Shown here piece by piece: positions 23,764 through 35,914 of a DNA stretch of 64,000 nt. Position numbers and translations under genes: made by a program. Positions within the stretch are counted from its first letter, which is position 1, and each line of letters begins with the position of its first letter. Under the pieces are notes generated by a model. That model was not told the origin of the DNA. It did not search any database and saw only the letters and a list, made by a program, of their open reading frames with translations. This DNA comes from Uloborus plumipes (taxonomy: Eukaryota; Arthropoda; Arachnida; Araneae; Uloboridae). The stretch lies in NCBI GenBank assembly GCA_038373865.1, contig JAXGGA010002029.1, forward strand, positions 62,001-126,000, read 5' to 3'.

Positions 23764-24090
23764 TCTTACTACTATTATATATGCGAAAGTTTGTATGGAT
23801 GGATGGATGGATGTATGGATGGATGTATGGATGGATGGATGGATGTATGTTTGTTCCTCTTTCACGCAAAAACTACTGAATGGATTTTAATGAAACTTTC
23901 ACCATAATGTAGCTTATACATCAGAATAACACATAGGCTATAATTTATAACGATATTCGAAAAAGTTCGATTGGTAGCGCTTTTTCATTTCAATTTAAGG
24001 TACATTTTTCGCGCAAATTCGCGAAGGCTTCCAACAAACTAATTCAGTATTTAGTGCATCATCTCAACTCCCTGTCGATAGCTAGAATTG
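23764..24090 (+). mobile_element. Helitron-type repeat 'E', plus-strand copy
   Basis: Starts TCTTACTACTATTATATATG after A23763, then a GGAT/GTAT microsatellite (about 23795-23850), 'cacgcaaaaactactgaatgg', and a body matching the reverse complement of 320-545. Similarity ends near 24055. A CTAG at 24083 is followed by A rather than T, so the 3' end is uncertain. Confidence 0.55.
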
Positions 24091-25069
24091 CATGTATCAT
24101 TTCCACTTTTCGCATTAAATTTTCAAGGCTTTTCTCAAGTCAAATCAAAAAGTAATTTTTTTTTCAGCTTCATGGTAAATATCCGGGCTTTTACTTAGAT
24201 ATTAAAAACGCTCGCGCGCTCGCTCTCTAACGAGCTTTTGCCATGATTTGTATTTTAAAACATTTTGTAATCTTGGTTGAAAGTAAGTTTTCGCGAGTTG
24301 TGTAAATATGTGTTTTAGAGTATCGGTAACGTAATCGCTTGAAGAGATTGGCAACTAATAAATGGATTAAGTTCATAATTGAGCAGTTACTTAGTATCCA
24401 GTTGAACAGGAGTTTTGCCAAATTTGTTGCAAGAAGATTTTAATAACTGAGATTCTCGGCGATTTTTTGAACTGACACCAGTTTTTGTGACAAACACTTC
24501 ATAATAGTACTTTTGTAAGAAAATAGTACTTTACTTCTTACACGACGTAACCAAAATAAAACGATTATTGTCTGATATTTATCGACTGCGGCAAAATCTT
24601 AATCATCAATAGAATACTCCCACATTTGAAAAAGTTCAGTTTTTTTTTTCTTTTGTTTCCCGATTCCGTATATTTGACCTTTTTAAAATTATGTCAAAAC
24701 GTAAAGTAATCCGCATACTAAATTAATAAAGCCCTTAAACAAGACTAAAATTACCATTAATTTGCGTTTTTGCATAAATAATTGTCAAATGTTTCCATTA
24801 ATTTCGAAATCATTTAGGACAAAAACTTTTAGCATCATTTTATGGTCAGCAATAGTATCTCAGCATTTGATGACTATTTCTCTGACAAAAATTAGGGACA
24901 TAATATTACTTAATGTATTTTCATAAAGTAGGGAGGGGAGCAAAATTATCCTAGGTATAACAAAACAGTTACCGCAAATTTGGCGACATTTTAAAAATCG
25001 TCAAAGCGGTGTGTTTTGAGTTCTTTCAGTTCAGGAAAAAAAAAACCCCAAAGGTGAGTATAAATTCTG
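24091..25069. other. No recognisable feature
   Basis: AT-rich, with one 'aaatttggcgac' motif at about 24976 that echoes the TTGGCGA modules found in TEs elsewhere. Confidence 0.35.
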
Positions 25070-25071
25070 TA

Positions 25072-25232
25072 CCTCAGAACCAGACTAACGTAAGTCCATT
25101 TTGGTAACTTTTCAGGAGGAGGGAAAAATGATTGTCGGATCTCATGGGTCGATGCAAAATAAGATTCTACATATGATTCATTAATAAAGTTAAAATCACC
25201 ATTTTTGGACTTACGTCGTTCTGGTTCTGAGG
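25072..25232. mobile_element. TA-flanked MITE, CCTCAGAACCAGA ends, copy 1
   Basis: The inverted ends CCTCAGAACCAGACTAACGT and (reverse complement) CCTCAGAACCAGAACGACGT are bordered by TA (25070-25071, 25233-25234). The palindromic match extends outward to ATTCTG. The second copy is at 58139-58377. TA plus inverted ends suggests Tc1/mariner; noncoding. Confidence 0.7.
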
Positions 25233-25234
25233 TA

Positions 25235-25962
25235 CAGAATAGTTTCCATATATTATTACTGACCCAGGCAGCGCCGGGTATTTTTACTGGTCTGGTATGA
25301 ATTTCAGCCAAATCAAAACTGCCAACTTTCACGAGTGTACGTGTACCTCGCTCGCAAAAAATGATTCTTAATAATTTAGTTGGATTTCTAGACCTTTCTG
25401 TTGCTCCTAAGAATCTGCCACCCCCGACGGCCTCCCAGTATGTAATGAAATTTAAGACTAAAGATCCATTTAAGATCCGCCTAACGTAAGACGGATATGA
25501 ATACGTACATCCGGCATATCAGTACCAGTAACAAAAATGTCGCAAATCCTTGATGTTTCTGAAACGTCAACTAGACTTCGTCAATTAAATCTGCATCGAA
25601 CAAGAATCAAAGTATCATGAATTTTTCTGGGGGAGAGGGGTAAAGGGTATGCATTCAATGTCAATTATATCAAGAAAAAAAACTGAGAAATTAATGTGCT
25701 TAGATGTAATCACATTAATTTTCCAAAACCAGGTTGCAATTACCGTTTCCTGATCCCCCCTAAATGACGGAGAAATATTCCTTTGCTTATTGACCTATGA
25801 ACTATGCAATTATTTCAGATTAATTCGGTGAAAAGAACATCTTACGCGATTTTGACTAAATTTATCAAAAAAGGGTTAAGGAAAAAAGCAACATTTCAAT
25901 TCAAAAACACGCTACTCCAATTGCTATTTTCCTACAAATGGAGGAATTTTATCAAACATATC
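25235..25962. other. No recognisable gene
   Basis: Starts with 'ttactgacccaggcagcgcc', which resembles the GC-rich end phrase of Helitron-type repeats but lacks the CTAG terminus. The remainder is AT-rich and unassigned. Confidence 0.35.
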
Positions 25963-25963
25963 T

Positions 25964-27531
25964 TTTTAGCCTACTTTCCCGTTAAAAATAAAAGAGACGA
26001 AAAAAGCATTAAAAGTGGCTTAATGCATCTAAAAAATATCGCCAAGTCCAAAAAAAAAAAAGTCAAACAAAAAAATGGAACAAAAACCGAAAAATTAAAA
26101 ATTTGAAAGTAGGGTATTGAGATGGGGAATTTGTGTGTCGGTCGGTCGGTCCGTCGGTCCATCGGTCGGTCGGTCTGTCGGTCGGTCGGTCTGTCTGTCC
26201 CCCCCCCCCCTAATAACTTTTGAATGAACATTCCGATTTGAACGAAATTTTTTTGTTGGAAAGATCTCGGCGAGTACAGCTCATTCCCATATTTGATTTT
26301 TCGATTTGAACAATTTTTGGTTCAACTTTGAACCGTTCAAACAACCTGTCCCGCGATGCTTACTTTTGAGTGAACAGTCCGATTTGAACAAACTTTTTTT
26401 TGTTAGGAAGATCTTATCAAGAAGACTTCATTCCCGTTTTTAAATTTCCGATTTGAACAATTTTTCGTTCAACATTGAACCGTTCAAACAAGCTCTCACC
26501 CCTAATAATTTTTGAGTGAACAGTCCGATTTAAACAAACGTTTTTTTGTTCGAAAGATCTCGGCAAGGATACTTCATTACCGTATTTAAATTTTTAATTT
26601 GTACATATTTTCGTTCAACATTGAACCGTTCAAACAACCTTTCCCCACCTAATAACTTTTAAGTGAACCATCCAAATTGAATAAACTTGTTTTTGTTCGA
26701 AAGATCTCGAAGAGACTCATTCCCTTATTTCACTTTTCAATTTGAACCATTTTTCGTTCAATGATGAACCGTTCAGAAAAATTTTTTAACATGAGCGCCT
26801 ACGGAGAAATTTAAATTGAATGTTGATTCTGAACTTAAAGGCGGATTTCCTTCAAACTAACTTTGTAAGAAAATGGTTTTGATAAATATTGTATATTGTA
26901 AAGTATTTTTCTAAATAATCTTCTTTGATGACTCTGATTCCGACTCCGACTAATCAACCATGGCGGAAATGCAGACTCAGAAAAAAATGACTGACTGGGC
27001 AGACGATTTTTTGTTTATTTATTTATTTATTTGTTTTGTTTAATTTATTTTTTTTTCTTTTGGCAGACGATTATTTTTTAACAAAAATTTTTCATTCACG
27101 AGAGCATTTTGTTCTTTATTTATATTTAACAACTGGCAACGGATTAAAATTGAAATTCGAGACATTTTATTAACGAACGAGTTTTTTTTTTTCTTTCTTT
27201 GATAAAATGTGTTTTGATGTTCCTTGTACTTTTATTTTATTTATTTATTTTTCTTTTGAAAACGATTGTAGAATTTTTCTACGGAAGAACTATAACAGTT
27301 ACATTCTTTAAAATGTGCGACAAAACTTTATTTACTCGTTTATTTACTTTTTACGTGTCTCTGATAAGAGGGGTATATTTTGCTTTTAGAAATCAGCTTT
27401 AAGTACTATAAAGGTATGTTTGACATAATTTTCAGTTTTAGATAATCAAGAGAATATTGATTAGATGCTACAATGCCGATGTCGATGTACGGGAAAGTAG
27501 GCTCGTTTAGTTCTTGACAGAACTTCTTGTT
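25964..27531 (+). mobile_element. Helentron-associated (HINE/DINE-1-like) element D1
   Basis: Left sub-terminal repeat AGCCTACTTTCCCGT (25968) and right counterpart ACGGGAAAGTAGGCT (about 27489-27503). The core is a (GTCY)n microsatellite (26136-26200), then tandem 146-bp units, a unique 3' part, and a small hairpin GTTCT-tgac-AGAAC followed by TTCTTGTT. This order of parts matches Helentron-associated elements such as Drosophila DINE-1/INE-1, known to insert at T|T; here T-runs border both ends. Copies D2 and D3 lie at 48.6 and 50.6 kb. No protein is encoded. Confidence 0.72.
26211..26795 (+). repeat. Four 146-bp tandem units inside HINE D1
   Basis: Units begin near 26211, 26357, 26503 and 26649 with variants of 'taataacttttgaatgaac' and contain 'ttcaacattgaaccgttcaa'. 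Copies D2 and D3 have about three units each with the same period. Unit number therefore varies between family members. Confidence 0.75.
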
Positions 27532-27947
27532 TTTTATTGGAATTGAATGCCACTAATGTTTCTTTTTCTGACCCATCATCGAAAATAGAAAAAGACATTT
27601 TTAAACTAATTTAACTAAAATCATAAAACAATTCTTCGTAATTGCAGCACAATTGTCAATATTTTCTTTGTTTTTTCTTTTTTTCCTTCCCTTTTCCCCT
27701 CGAGAAATTACGATTGCTATTAGCTTTCGTTGACGGTCGGATGACGTTCGCTACTTTTTTAGTTTCTTCTATATCTAATATAATAAAAAAAAGTATATTG
27801 GATTCGTGAAAAATTCGAATTTTGACGGATTTGCATGTTTTGAAGTGTGCTGAGTAAAGTTTGATCATTTTCTGAAAATGACCAAATTTACTACGGGGAA
27901 ATTTAAGCCCAATGTAGACCTTAAAGAACTCCCCCCCCCCCCTTAAA

Positions 27948-28346
27948 TGTAGATTGAACTTAAAGGCGGATTGCCCATAAACAAACTTTATTGGAAAATA
28001 CGCTTCGTGAAGAATGCATGGAAAACATTTTTTGAATAAGCTGTTTTACGGACTTCGGAACGTAGACTCTGACTCTGACACCGAGTCCTTGACTTCGACT
28101 CCAAATCCGCAGCCATGGCATAAATGCAGACTCTGAAAAAATGATACACTCCCACTGTTGGAATTTTAGAGCTTTCAACTCAAGCTCCGAATGACGATTC
28201 CTACTCTGAATCCTGGACTCTAACTCTGACTCAGAATATATGCCAGACATGCAGGTTGGTAAAGAGGACTGACTCTTACTTTTCAAAGAAGGAACTGTGC
28301 AGATGATTTTTTGTTTATTCATGCATTTGTTTTATTTTATTTATTA
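27948..28346 (+). mobile_element. HINE fragment D4
   Basis: Direct similarity to D1 26816-27030: 'gaacttaaaggcggatt', an imperfect GACTCC/GACTCT tract, 'aaatgcagactc' and 'gcagatgattttttgttta'. It ends exactly where the minus-strand Helitron terminus begins (28347), so the rest was displaced by that insertion or lost. Confidence 0.55.
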
Positions 28347-28593
28347 CTAGCCACTTGACCCGGCTTGCACGGGATCCATCTTAAGGAAGAATGTCATGTC
28401 AAGTGACGCGTGTGTCTAAAAGTCGCGATTAAATCAAAGTCAATAGTTTGCTAGAACGCAGTACGAAAAATTAATCAATCGCCAAAAATTTTTTAAATCC
28501 GTCCGTTGCAGGAAAAGCCTAAAGCAAAAGCAAGAATTTTATTTGTTTATGTTCAAGGAAAAATGGCAACACCTTTTTCTCATTAATAATTTA
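28347..28593 (-). mobile_element. Helitron 3' terminus, minus strand
   Basis: On the minus strand: CCCG-tgcaagc-CGGG hairpin, TCAAGTGG, CTAG, then T (complement of A28346). This fits a Helitron 3' end of another family. The 5' end was not found; the body is interrupted at 28593 by the tandem Helitron pair. Confidence 0.55.
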
Positions 28594-29318
28594 TCTCCAT
28601 ATATTATTTCTCTAAGCCGAATCCTATACCCGGTCGAAACTCGCTCATTTCTTTATCGAATTGCAAGAAAATTTATGATTTTGAAGCTTATCCCGCGGGC
28701 TATTGACGAAAATTAGACCCACCCTCTAAAAAGTGACGGTTCGTTTTTTATTCGAACTTCAATTTTTGGGCACAAAATTGACTCTATCTAGCGAAATAAT
28801 TGTCGTATCGTCTCCATTTTGATTTCATTCGAAAGATTTAAAAAAATGCGTTCTTTAGAACGTTTCTCCGCTAGCGCCGCGTAACGAGAATCTCGAAAAT
28901 CCACGTTTAAGCGACTTATAAGCGATTGAAGTTTGAAAAAGTTAAATTTTTTGCTCAACTGTTAAAATCGTTACCATTGTTGTTCAAATCAATTTTAAAT
29001 GCGACATGTCAAGCCAAGGCTTAGCTCGGAAAACCTTAATTGTAACTTTTATTGTTTCAAAATACTATGGTAGTTTTACGATAACGTTAGTATTTAGTTT
29101 AGTAGTAGCCTTGGGTATTTGATTTTAATATAGGGTATCACTTTTGTAGTAGTTGTAAAAGAGAACGTGTCTTTGATCTCTTTGAAAAGTTGTCAGAACG
29201 ACGGCAGTAGATGGCGATGTTGTGCAAATGAAGCCAATAAAAATTGTCGTATTAAATTTTAAGTTTAGAGTTTTTTTTTTTTTTTTTTTTTTTGCGGAAT
29301 TCCGCACGGGTCACCTAG
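28594..29318 (+). mobile_element. Helitron 'H', copy 3, first of a head-to-tail pair
   Basis: Starts TCTCCATATATT after A28593 and ends with the GCGGAATTCCGC palindrome and CTAG (29315-29318). The next base is already the first base of copy 4. It is nearly identical to copies 1, 2 and 4 by eye. Confidence 0.9.
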
Positions 29319-30032
29319 TCTCCATATATTATTTCTCTAAGCCGAATCCTATACCCTGTCGAAACTCGCTCATTTCTTTATCGAATTGCAAGAAAATTTA
29401 TGATTTTGAAGCTTATCCCGCGGGCTATTGACGAAAATTAGACCCACCCTCTAAAAAGTGTCGGTTCGTTTTTTATTCGAACTTCAATTTTTGGGCACAA
29501 AATTGACTCTATCTAGCGAAATAATTGTCGTATCGTCTCCATTTTGATTTCATTCGAAAGATTAAAAAAAATGCGTTCTTTAGAACGTTTCTCCGCTAGC
29601 GCCGCGTAACGAGAATCTCGAAAATCCACGTTTAAGCGACTTATAAGCGATTGAAGTTTGAAAAAGTTAAATTGTTTGCTCAACTGTTAAAATCGTTACA
29701 TTGTTGTTCAAATCAATTTTAAATGCGACATTTCAATCCAAGGCTTAGCTCGGTAAACCTTAATTGTAACTTTTATTGTTTCAAAATACTATGATAGTTT
29801 TGCGATAACGTTAGTATTTAGTTTAGTGGTAGCCTTGGGTATTTGATTTTAATATAGGGTATCACTTTTGTAGTAGTTGTAAAAGTGAACGTGTCTTTGA
29901 TCTCTTTGAAAAGTTGTCAGAACGACGGCAGTAGATGGCGATTTTGTGCAAATGAAGCCAATAAAAATTGTCGTATTAAATTTTAAATTTAGAGTTTTTT
30001 TTTTCTTGCGGAATTCCGCACGGGTCACCTAG
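29319..30032 (+). mobile_element. Helitron 'H', copy 4, second of a head-to-tail pair
   Basis: Begins directly after the CTAG of copy 3 with no intervening base and ends CTAG at 30032 before T30033. The pair together occupies a single A/T target (A28593, T30033). Its poly(T) before the palindrome is short and interrupted by a C, unlike copy 3, so the two are not a trivial recent duplication. Confidence 0.9.
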
Positions 30033-30124
30033 TTTCACTCTATTTAATTTCTTTCACGCTCGTGTAGACGATTTTTATAAATCCAATTTAAAGTGGATGT
30101 TTTTCCAAATTTAAAAATGCACAT

Positions 30125-32135
30125 GGGCAATTCCACGTGACTCACGTTACGATTTGACGTGATTTTACAAAAGTAAATGTTATATATATTATAGAAATAC
30201 CATGCTTGATTTAAAAAAATCTGTTAACAGTTATCTGGTATGCTGTGGGAACCTGTGGATGTCAGCATTTTAAATTTCAACAGAAATAGATGGTGTTTCA
30301 ACCTTAATTTAACATCGTGACTCACGTTACGAAAAAAAGGAACTCAAGTTTTTTGGATAATTAAAAAGCTAAGATTCCTGCTCTTTCAGAATAATAAAAT
30401 TTAAAATCTGCTTTTCATGGCACAAAATATGTTTCTAAGTTATAATATACACGAAAATAAAGTTCATTCTGCAGTCAGTAATTAAGTTAATCAATATTTT
30501 GAGTGTGACTCACGTTACATAGTTTCGTGACTCACGTTACATCTCCGTTTTAGTCCTTTATTTTACATCTTATTTTGAAAATTTTGTGCAGAGATTTCAT
30601 CTAAATTCAATTAAAGTTAATGCTTAATGGCGTGTTTTCTTTAGTTGATCAGTTTTAAATACAGTAAAACCTCTCTCCGAGCGGTCACTTTTACAAAACG
30701 GCCACCCCTCTTAACGGCCAATTTCTTGCAGCACGAATTTTTTGTCCCATAGACCTAGGGTTAAAATGCTCCTTAGCAGCTGCCATCTAACCCCTCTGAA
30801 CGATCACAGAGTGGATTCATCAATTCAGTTTTCCAAAACATATGTTTATCTTTTTTTATACTACTTCCCATATTTTCTCTGTGGCTGCATTGTACTGATT
30901 ACAAATTCTCAATTCATACATCTATAAACTTTTACAGGATACTACACACCATTACATTTCATCTGATACCAATCATAACATTTAATGTTGCATAATGGCT
31001 GTAAAATTAGTTGACTGCTGTCAGAAGTAGGCTCTTCAAAGTACTTACTTTTCTCATCCACTACTGATGAATAATTAAATTTTAAGCATCTCAAATAAGA
31101 GCAAGTGAGATGTTGACCGTGCTTTTTAAAATTCCTCTTATGTTCCAATTTTATATGTATATATATTTTTTTTCTCTCTCGCTCAAGCTAATTTTTTAAA
31201 TCATTTTCGTTTAGATTTTCTTGGGATAAATAATTTTTTCAGCATGAGTTCGGAGGACATTGAAATCTTCTTTTCAAATGTATATTACATTTACGGATGA
31301 GTATTGAGTAACTCACTTATGACTACAGTTCAACTGTGAGGTGAATTAATGGAATTTCTCCTTGTTTTGGCGAGTCTTCCTTAGTGTATTTACATATTTG
31401 TATACTTGTTGAAGCGATGTTTAAGAAGTTTGAATTGAGCCAAAATTTCCTTTGAAAGTTTCGTATGTTTATTTTTCAGCTTATATTGAATTGTTAGAGA
31501 CAACATCTTTAGCTTTTCGACTTTTCTCGTTAGACATTCTTTCATCCAGAGACAATGTTTCTGTTTACATGCAATGTACTTCCCTTCTTGCTTCAATTTT
31601 TCTCGGCACCTTTTCTGTCGTTCTGCGGTTACTCGTTAAATATTTTAAAAAATTCTTTTACTGGAATGAAAAACCTTTCTTCGATGCGGAAGAAACATAT
31701 GTGCATGCATAAACACATGCTACACATTGGAAAGCTGAGGGCCAAAACAGGGACCCAGTGCACTAATTGAAAGATTATAAAACATTAAAGAATTAAAATT
31801 ACGCTATTTATATTTAATTTCATCAGTATTATTAATTATATGTAGGTGTGTACAATTGCTAATCCTCCCTTTAGACCCTAAAATTCCATTAGGGTACATT
31901 AAATACTTTTAAGAAGTTAATATTAGCTTGTATTGGCTGTAACTCACTTTTCGCGTGACTCACGTTACAAAATAAACATCCTTATTTTTTGAATAAAAAA
32001 GCAAAAAACTCTAAATTGGCCTATAATTTCTTTTTTGTAATATACATGAGTAGGAGAAACAGGAAGAAAAATTTCATTGATAAGCTATAAAATTTGGAAA
32101 TCGTAAAAAAATTAAGTTTTCGTGACTCACGTTAC
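30125..32135. mobile_element. Region with six CGTGACTCACGTTAC motifs
   Basis: CGTGACTCACGTTAC, or a one-base variant, lies at 30136, 30316, 30504, 30526, 31954 and 32121, all in the same orientation. The first is preceded by GGGCAATTCCA, which looks like an element end; no inverted right end was found. This matches the internal-motif architecture of the 7-11 kb elements. A pogo-like end (30662) and unassigned sequence sit in the 30.55-31.95 kb gap. Confidence 0.55.
30662..30770 (+). mobile_element. Pogo/Tigger-like terminal repeat
   Basis: CAGTAAAACCTCTCTCCGAG, followed by 'cggtcac' and 'ttaacggcca', is the classic start of pogo/Tigger elements. It follows TA-rich sequence. No transposase and no opposite end were recognised. 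Confidence 0.5.
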
Positions 32136-33388
32136 ACGAAATTTAATGGTTTAAAAACTACTTTAAAAAATTATTTTAAAGTATCTCATAAGGAAAGGGA
32201 ATAAATGACTTTAAAAAAATCAACACAAATCAACGCGTCTGATAAAAGAATTCCGATTGAAAAAAACAAAACAAAAAAATCTTTTACTAATTTTTTTTTT
32301 TTTTGAATAAAATTTAAGGAAAAAATCTTATCAAATAGTTATTAATTGCAAATAATTAATATTTGCATCTATGCGTTATTTACTGCAGTAAATACATGTT
32401 GATTATATTAGATCCCTTAATTTTATCATACTTTTGGACAATTTTGAACAATTTAAGATAGTTTTGGACGGTAAAAACTACCTGTCCTGTGCAAAACTAG
32501 TTTCGGATGCCCCCCCCTCCCAACCCTGATTGTTATTATTATTATTATTATTTATAATTTATAATTTATTTTTATTACATTATTATTTAACATATATTGT
32601 TATTACTATTATTTTAGTCTTCTAAATAGACCTGAAGAGAGATTAACATTTTTAATTAGTTGCCAGTGGTCGATTGACTTTTAACTTAGTTGTTATTTTT
32701 TTATTATTGGTAATCACTACATAATGCGGCTTTTCTTTTTTCAAGGAAAGCATATAAGTCACACTGCTAAAGGGCAATGTACGGAGAAAACGTTTGGTAT
32801 AAGTGGACCCTTTTCTGCATTATATGCATATTTTTGCGAAATGAAAAAAAGGAAATTGAAAACTGAATGTTACTTCATTCTTCAATTCTTATTAAAAAAA
32901 AATTAAAGTGCGCTTAAATAGTTTAAAAAACAAAATACTTGTAGCACAATCTCTTTTTAATGTAATTAAAAAAAACCCGCAAAACAACACATGTTTGTTC
33001 ATATCCATTACGTTATTATTTTTTAAACACTCCTTTTAATGTTAAAAATTGCAAATTAAAATCTAAAACTGAAAAGCGAGCATATCAGCGAACAAATAAG
33101 TAATATAATAACACTGAAGCATTCGGAGCATATCCAGAGCTGTAGCCAGAGCCGGAGCCATAGCTTATTACTGAAGCTGGAGCTCAAAATATTTTTCGAC
33201 TCCGGGTCCTTAATTTTGAAAAGTAAAATCGATTTTTTAAAAAAAGGAAAAAATAGATAGAAGTAGATTTTAAAAAATCTAGCTTTGTTTTGCGTTGCAA
33301 ACAAAGCACTTTCAAAACACAAACAATAATTACCTATAATTTCAATCAATGTTAGAGAAAAGAGAGAAAAACAAAATATTGAAAACTT
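32136..33388. other. No recognisable gene
   Basis: AT-rich, with (TTA)n at about 32525-32555 and poly(A) runs. The minus-strand frame at 33056-33493 runs through the MITE at 33391 and is judged spurious. Confidence 0.4.
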
Positions 33389-33390
33389 TA

Positions 33391-33511
33391 CCAAGTAGCA
33401 CAAACGGTTGGGCAACCCCCTGTTAGCTAACTGTTCCCAAACCATTCCCCAACAATTCCTTCCGTCAAAAACGGTTGGGAAAGCATTCTCCAACCGTTTG
33501 TGCTACATGGG
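33391..33511. mobile_element. TA-flanked mini-MITE (121 bp)
   Basis: The ends GTAGCACAAACGGTTGGG and CCAACCGTTTGTGCTAC are inverted, with TA at 33389-33390 and 33512-33513. The interior repeats ACGGTTGGG and CCCAAACC again, so the element is almost a folded hairpin. Confidence 0.65.
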
Positions 33512-34144
33512 TATACTTAAAAATAAAGTTGCGAAAGCTCTCTTATTTCGAGAAATTTGTATTTTCTACGTATGCTTGATTTCATACATATCTTTAAATA
33601 TGATGCGAATAATGAATAGATTGATTCTTTTCATAAGCAAGTGGTTTTTTTTAATAGACCTTTCATAGGATTTCAGACAAAATAGAAAATATCAGCTGAT
33701 TTCTTATAGAATTACATCTTTATTTCGATTTTTTAAAGACCTTATTTAGGCTGCAAAACTTAACACTGAAAATTGAAAGCTGCTCCTTTCTGCAAAGAGT
33801 TCGGTAGAAGGTGCCCTATTTTAGCATTTAAAATAGAAAGCAAATGATAAACAAAGCGATGAAAGGAACTTTCAAAACAGAAGGGAGGGAACTCAAAACA
33901 CTTAGAGTAAACAAGAGACAAACGTGGCCGTAATAAATAAAGAGGAATATTTCCATGCTGGTTAGAGATCTAGGAAAGTGGAAAAACTTGCTGGCTTTTG
34001 GCACACACTTGCATCAGTTAGCTGTAAACCACATCCAACAACTTAGAAAATTTTCGACATTTTATGAGAGGGAATCATAAAAAAGAGTCTTTCATTTAAA
34101 AAAAAAAAAACTATTAAAGATGGTATATGAAATATTTTCAATAT

Positions 34145-34740
34145 ACAGTGGACGCTGTTAACTGTATCAGTGGCTAATTGGATCAGCCGCTTTAATGTAT
34201 CAAATCAGAGGTTCCCACAGGAGGGGGGGGGGGGGGTATGGCGCAAGTTGCGCCATCAAAATTTTTGGAGGGATTTTTTTAAACTAATTTATTTATTGAT
34301 TTAAATTATTTTTCTTTATTTTTTTTAATTTGCATTATTTACTGATTTTCTTAATAAAAAATATTCATCAATTTATTTTTTTAATTAAAATTATTTTTTT
34401 TATTTCTTTATCATTATTTACTTATTTATTTTCTTTTGTGTGCGTGTGCGTGTTTGGAATGTCTAGGAGGAAAAAAAAACGATTCTATTCTGCGTATAAT
34501 TCGAAATTTTAAAATATTAATAATATATAAAATATTATAGTTATGATTAAAAAAAATAAACAAATATTTAAAAAAAGAAATAAAATAAAAGAGATAGGTA
34601 AAAATAAAAATAAAAAGGCAAAGGGGGTTGTAAAAAATTGTGGGGGGGAGGATTTGCACCATTCAGCTTGGGGGGGGGGCACCTCTGTATCAAATCGTCA
34701 AAAAAAGAACAATATTCAGTTTTGTTAAAATAGCACCTTG
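34145..34740 (+). mobile_element. Pogo-like fragment interrupted by a hAT MITE
   Basis: CAGTGGACGCTGTTAACTGT at about 34147, preceded by TA, is a pogo-type end, with 'atcagccgctttaatgtatc' downstream. The latter resembles the GCGGCTGATTTTATAA phrase of the pogo-like MITE at 55453. The sequence resumes after the hAT MITE. The right end is not seen. Confidence 0.4.
34206..34687. mobile_element. hAT-type MITE with 8-bp TSD TATCAAAT
   Basis: TATCAAAT at 34198-34205 and 34688-34695. The ends CAGAGGTTCCC and GGGCACCTCTG are inverted with one mismatch. G-runs lie inside both ends, with a palindrome GGCGCAAGTTGCGCC at 34240-34254. The interior is AT-rich and noncoding. Confidence 0.82.
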
Positions 34741-34893
34741 ACTTATTAAGAAGGCGAATTTATAGGGATATCAAAAGTCCCTATAAATCCTCCCATATTG
34801 CTAGAATTTGGAAAATCAAATAAACAGTTGACCAAAAGTCGTTAATTTTCTCCATGAAACATAAATTGAAAACCCGCCCTCTCTTTTCCTACC

Positions 34894-35118
34894 TGTCGGT
34901 AGATAATTGGTAAACCCGCCCCTTGCATCTTGAAAGAATTTATTACTTCGAATTGGATGGCAAAGATTATTCTAATAACCTTCAATTATAAAGTAAAATA
35001 TCAAGATGCACAATTTGACTTATTAAGAAGGCGAATTTCTAAAAAGTAGAAAAAATAAAAAGAGAGAAAAGAAAAAAAAAGGAAAAGAAAAAGAAAAAAC
35101 TGGCAGTGGACGACAATT
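34894..35118 (+). repeat. Interspersed repeat, copy 1
   Basis: Direct copy of 41222-41442. Shared phrases are 'ggtagataattggtaaac', 'gaatttattacttcgaat', 'tatcaagatgcacaatttga' and a purine-rich tract ending 'aaaactggcagtggacgaca'. No termini or coding were recognised. Confidence 0.6.
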
Positions 35119-35176
35119 TTTAGTTCACATTATTGTGTTTTGGTGGATGACACCGGTTTGACTGCCACTGGTATTC

Positions 35177-35230
35177 AGGGACTCTCCGATAGGAGATCAC
35201 AGGAGGTCAGTGTGACCTCCCAAAAATTCC
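35177..35230 (+). mobile_element. hAT-like end carrying an AGGTCA palindrome
   Basis: CAGGGACTCTCCGATAGGAG resembles the ends of the window's hAT-like MITEs (compare CAGGAGCGCCCCGATGGGAG at 41218 reversed). It is followed by AGGTCA-gtg-TGACCT at 35204-35218. The opposite end is not identified. Confidence 0.4.
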
Positions 35231-35914
35231 TTATTTTGCAAAATTTGTCTGACGGTTCGACAAAATTATAAACAGTAATGCAAAATTGCAAGGTTTGTCT
35301 TTTTTTTTGAACGGCTCCTAATGTTTTCCCTCATTAGATGATAGATGTAGGCATTTGTGCATGGGTCATTTCTTATTATTCGATAAATTTTGGAGTCTCA
35401 TTCGGTAAATTGAGAATTTCCTCATCCCCCAAAAAAGTACACTCGGGATGCTCCTGCTGGGTTTCCAGCACTGTGTGAAACAAATATTCTTCGATAAAAA
35501 ACTTGACGATAAAACTAATGAAAAGACAGGAAATAAGATTATATTGAAAGACATTAAATTTATAATAAAAAATTACATTTTTTAAATACAATTATGCATA
35601 ACATAAATTTTAGTCCTGCGGTTGCTTTAAAATCATATGTTGTAAAATAATTGAAAACTAAATTAAAAAAAAAAACATGTTGCGAAAATTCTATAAATTT
35701 TACTGTAGGCAAACATTTGAAATCAATTGAGATTTATTTTTAGGTACTCAGCCCGAGTCACATATGCAAAGACACTTACTTCATATAAGCATACTGTCCG
35801 GTCTAGGAATTTTACACGGATTCACACACGACTCGCTTAAAATCCAATAAAACGTTTTCAATCGTTATCCGTTACCCGCGGAACTTTTCGCGCAAGTAGC
35901 TATGTTTAAAACTT

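Noticed and set aside
25971..26231. ORFs with Arg-Pro-Thr-Asp repeats (also in D2 and D3)
   Set aside because: They translate the (GTCY)n microsatellite of the HINE elements.
27960..28322. 120-codon Ser/Glu-rich ORF on the minus strand
   Set aside because: It is produced by the imperfect GACTCC/GACTCT repeat of the HINE fragment.
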